From positions 1-7,587 of the forward strand of contig JACPQI010000041.1 in NCBI GenBank assembly GCA_016190545.1: 7,587 nucleotides of DNA. The letters run 5' to 3'. A program made the position numbers and the translations under genes. The notes beneath the pieces were generated by a model. That model saw nothing but the letters and a program-made list of their open reading frames with translations. It searched no databases and was not told the origin of the DNA. Within the stretch, counting starts at the first letter, position 1. Every line of letters begins with the position of its first letter. The DNA comes from Chloroflexota bacterium (GTDB lineage: Bacteria; Chloroflexota; Dehalococcoidia; SHYB01; JACPQI01). Positions 5,916-7,587 of the stretch are shown here, in pieces.

Positions 5916-6119
5916 CTACGCCGCGACGTGTTCTTCGGCGTTCTCCATCGCAGGCTTCAACGATGGGACGTGTACTAACAGTGGAAGCCCCATGAGGACC
6001 CGTTCTTCCAGGTCGGTGAGGATGTGCCCACACTGGAAGCATTGGAGATAAGGGCCGTAGTGGTCGCGTGCAACATGCACGTCGCCGTGACACCGGGAAC
6101 AAGACTTGAACTTGAGCAT
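5916..6119 (-). CDS. Small zinc-ribbon protein (67 aa)
   Basis: The frame is open further upstream, but the ATG at 6119 is chosen because AAGGAGG lies 5 nt before it; the longer version would add 34 residues of unlikely sequence. The 67-aa product has two CxxC knuckles, C7-S-R-C10 and C27-F-Q-C30, separated by 16 residues, each close to a beta-turn residue (H11/G12 and G31/H32). This is the layout of a zinc ribbon, also seen in rubredoxin-like and RNA-polymerase-type ribbons. A hydrophobic segment VLMGLPLLVHV (41-51) and an acidic C-terminal tail follow. The zinc knuckles are seen; binding of DNA, RNA or a protein is only family expectation. The stop is 28 nt from the microprotein start, suggesting a two-gene unit. 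Exact function is unknown. Confidence 0.75.
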   Translation of the reverse strand: MLKFKSCSRCHGDVHVARDHYGPYLQCFQCGHILTDLEERVLMGLPLLVHVPSLKPAMENAEEHVAA

Positions 6120-6124
6120 AAGGG

Positions 6125-6131
6125 CCTCCTT
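6125..6131 (-). promoter_or_regulatory. Ribosome binding site fixing the zinc-ribbon start
   Basis: AAGGAGG on the minus strand, 5 nt before the ATG at 6119. It decides between the 67-aa and the 101-aa reading. Confidence 0.7.
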
Positions 6132-6149
6132 CCGCGCCCTTGAGTGCGC

Positions 6150-6192
6150 TCCCTGTTCAAACTCCATCCTACACAAGCGGACTGAACAGGGA
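6150..6192. promoter_or_regulatory. 10-bp inverted repeat upstream of the zinc-ribbon gene, possible operator
   Basis: TCCCTGTTCA (6150-6159) and TGAACAGGGA (6183-6192) form a perfect inverted repeat around a 23-nt spacer. The spacer holds TAGGAT on the minus strand (6166-6171), a -10-like hexamer without a clear -35. A further TGAACA half-site lies at 6214-6219. The position 30-75 nt upstream of the zinc-ribbon start fits a dimeric regulator site; an RNA hairpin in the leader is the alternative. Confidence 0.35.
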
Positions 6193-6279
6193 CTGGAAAA
6201 GGGAGGCGTGCTGCTGAACAAGTCCTGAATAATTGGTGAGGACAGCGGCAGGACGAAGGAGGCTTGACAAAGAAAGGCC

Positions 6280-6298
6280 CTGGGGGATCATCCCCCAG
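6280..6298 (-). terminator. Probable intrinsic terminator of the two-component operon
   Basis: CTGGGGGA (6280-6287) and TCCCCCAG (6291-6298) form a perfect 8-bp GC-rich stem with a 3-nt loop, starting 14 nt after the response-regulator stop. On the minus strand the stem is followed by GGCC and then the T-rich TTTCTTT. The interrupted T-run is weaker than a classic terminator. On the + strand no gene ends nearby, so the minus-strand reading is preferred. Confidence 0.6.
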
Positions 6299-6312
6299 AG
6301 AAGAAAGAGCCG

Positions 6313-7005
6313 CTAGGAGGCGGAACGGAACCGATAGCCGACACCCGGCTCTGTGAGAATATAACGCGGCTGGTCCGGGTCGGGCTCGATCTTGCGGCGT
6401 AGCCGGCGGATATAGGCCCAGAGGTAGTCCGTCTCCGAGCCATATTCCGGTCCCCAGACGTTGTTGAGGATAGAGCGATGGGTGAGGACCTTGCCCGCAT
6501 TGCGAACGAGTAGGGTGAGGAGATTGTATTCCGTGGGGGTGAGCTTCATTTCCTTGCCTTTCACCGTCACGGAGCGCCGGGAGAAGTCGACGCGGAGTTG
6601 GCCGTCCTTGAAGGGTGGGAGAGGACCGACGGAGGACTTGCTGCCACGGCGCAACGCGGCCCTGACGCGGGCCATCAATTCGTCGACGCCGAATGGCTTG
6701 GTAATGTAGTCGTCGGCCCCCATGTCCAAGGCCTTCACCTTGTCCTTTTCCTGGCCCCGAGCGCTTAGCATGAGGACAGGAACATCTGAAAAGCTTCGGA
6801 CACGCTGACAGACCTGGAAGCCGTCCGGCCCGGGCATGGAGATGTCCAGGATGACGAGATCGAAGATCTGCTCACCCGCGATCTTGAGGGCTTCCGAGCC
6901 GTCATTGGCGCTCACCACTTCATAGCCACGGGCCTGCAGATTGGCGCCGACGAGCTTAAGCATCTCCGGCTCATCGTCCACGACCAATATCCGAGTCTTT
7001 CTCAT
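6313..7005 (-). CDS. OmpR/PhoB-family response regulator (KdpE-like)
   Basis: A 230-aa two-domain regulator of normal length. The receiver domain (about 4-118) has the acidic pocket D10-D11, phospho-acceptor D54 in LVILDISMPG, S81 in place of the usual Thr/Ser switch residue, and K103 in TKPF. The DNA-binding domain (about 134-228) is a winged helix with LTPTEYNLL (155-163), recognition-helix region DYLWAYIRRLRRKIE (193-207) and the wing EPGVGYRF (219-226). VWGPEYGSET (183-192) is most like KdpE-type regulators. Phosphorylation by the kinase encoded upstream should promote dimerisation and promoter binding. Its ATG overlaps the kinase stop as ATGA (7002-7005), which indicates translational coupling, and a GAGG site lies just before the ATG. 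No kdpFABC genes are visible, so a potassium role should not be assumed. A hairpin follows the stop. Confidence 0.93.
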   Translation of the reverse strand: MRKTRILVVDDEPEMLKLVGANLQARGYEVVSANDGSEALKIAGEQIFDLVILDISMPGPDGFQVCQRVRSFSDVPVLMLSARGQEKDKVKALDMGADDYITKPFGVDELMARVRAALRRGSKSSVGPLPPFKDGQLRVDFSRRSVTVKGKEMKLTPTEYNLLTLLVRNAGKVLTHRSILNNVWGPEYGSETDYLWAYIRRLRRKIEPDPDQPRYILTEPGVGYRFRSAS

Positions 7006-7587
7006 GACCTCTTTTTCCCTTCTATGGCGCCTTTCTTTCCGGCGCTCCTCCGCGCAATAGGCGACGACGCCGCAGGCAGCGCGAAGGAGAACGTGGCCCC
7101 ATGACCGAGAGCGCTTTCTATCCAGATCCGGCCGCCGTGCTGCTCCACGATGCCTTTGCAGATCGAGAGGCCAAGACCAGTGCCCGGAGCCCGCGGCATG
7201 CCAACGACCTCCACCCGATAGAACTTTTCGAATATCTTCTGGTGGTATTCGGGGGCGATGCCCGGCCCCTGGTCAGCGACGGAGAAGACGACTTCACCAC
7301 CATGCCGCTTCACCCGAACGCGGACCTCTTTCCCGCGCGGCGAATACTTGGCGGCGTTCTCCACCAGATTGGCGACGACGTGCTCCAGTTGGGTGCTGTC
7401 GCCCAGGATGGTGGGCAAGGCCTTGTCCACCTCCAACCTCACCTTGTGGTGCTGGGTGAAGCTGCTCACCGAATCAATACCGACCTGGGCGACGGCGGCG
7501 GGGTCCAGCGGGACGCGCTCGGCGCGGGCGGTGGCGCCCGATTCGATGCGCGACATGGCGAGGAGGTCGCCCACCAGGCGGGAGAGC
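7002..7587 (-). CDS. Sensor histidine kinase, C-terminal part (5' end beyond the window)
   Basis: The frame is open to the window edge, giving the last ~194 codons. Counting from the first complete codon, residues 1-17 (LSRLVGDLLAMSRIESGA) are the end of the dimerisation helix pair; the phospho-accepting His lies outside the window. The HATPase domain follows with the N-box HVVANLVENAAKYSP (69-83, Mg-binding Asn at 77), D/G1 box DQGPGI (105-110), F box IFEKFYR (118-124), G2 box GTGLGLS (135-141) and final strand GATFSFALP. All ATP-binding motifs are intact. A short basic tail (ARRSAGKKGAIEGKKRS) ends the protein. The sensor domain and signal are not visible, so KdpD-like or PhoR-like identity is open. 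The stop overlaps the response-regulator start by 4 nt. An internal GTG at 7574 is not the true start. Confidence 0.92.
   Translation of the reverse strand, partial: LSRLVGDLLAMSRIESGATARAERVPLDPAAVAQVGIDSVSSFTQHHKVRLEVDKALPTILGDSTQLEHVVANLVENAAKYSPRGKEVRVRVKRHGGEVVFSVADQGPGIAPEYHQKIFEKFYRVEVVGMPRAPGTGLGLSICKGIVEQHGGRIWIESALGHGATFSFALPAASSPIARRSAGKKGAIEGKKRS

Noticed and set aside
6264..6292. TTGACA on the + strand as a promoter -35
   Set aside because: The hexamer is perfect, but the sequence 16-18 nt downstream is the terminator stem with no -10-like element, and no + strand gene follows.

Overview
The window is GC-rich, densely coding bacterial DNA. The best guess is a Chloroflexota (Dehalococcoidia-like) genome. 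This rests on the GC-rich, short-spaced gene style, a two-hairpin intergenic element of a type I associate from memory with that phylum, and a secreted protein with a long Pro/Thr linker. It is an inference, and no marker gene in the window proves it.

The left part (1-5605, + strand) is a surface-glycan assembly and export cluster. In order it holds the 3' end of a probable glycosyltransferase, a 168-nt gap with two perfect hairpins, an FkbM-family SAM-dependent methyltransferase, an ABC-2 polysaccharide exporter permease (Wzm/TagG type), its ATPase (Wzt/TagH type, without the C-terminal glycan-recognition domain), a GT4 glycosyltransferase, and a predicted lipoprotein in which a ~195-residue Pro/Thr stalk carries a glycoside-hydrolase-like domain. 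The methyltransferase, permease and ATPase are separated by only 5 nt and the GT4 by 32 nt, so they are probably one operon. The likely scheme is that GT4 enzymes build a lipid-linked glycan, the methyltransferase modifies or caps it, the ABC pair flips it across the membrane, and the lipoprotein acts outside the cell on this or another glycan. The glycan itself cannot be deduced.

The right part (5640-7587, - strand) converges on it. Read in its own direction it holds the 3' part of a sensor histidine kinase (cut by the window edge), a KdpE/OmpR-like response regulator overlapping it by ATGA, a terminator hairpin, a spacer with a 10-bp inverted repeat, a 67-aa zinc-ribbon protein, a 37-aa single-pass membrane microprotein, and a tRNA with a CAU anticodon and its own promoter. 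The two small genes have strong ribosome binding sites.

No clearly new system (defence, CRISPR, mobile element) is visible. The points most worth a second look are the stalked lipoprotein, the 37-aa microprotein, the two-hairpin element, the inverted repeat before the zinc-ribbon gene, and the identity of the CAU tRNA. No gene-free stretch exceeds 300 nt; the longest gaps are 118-285 and 6120-6312, both described below.
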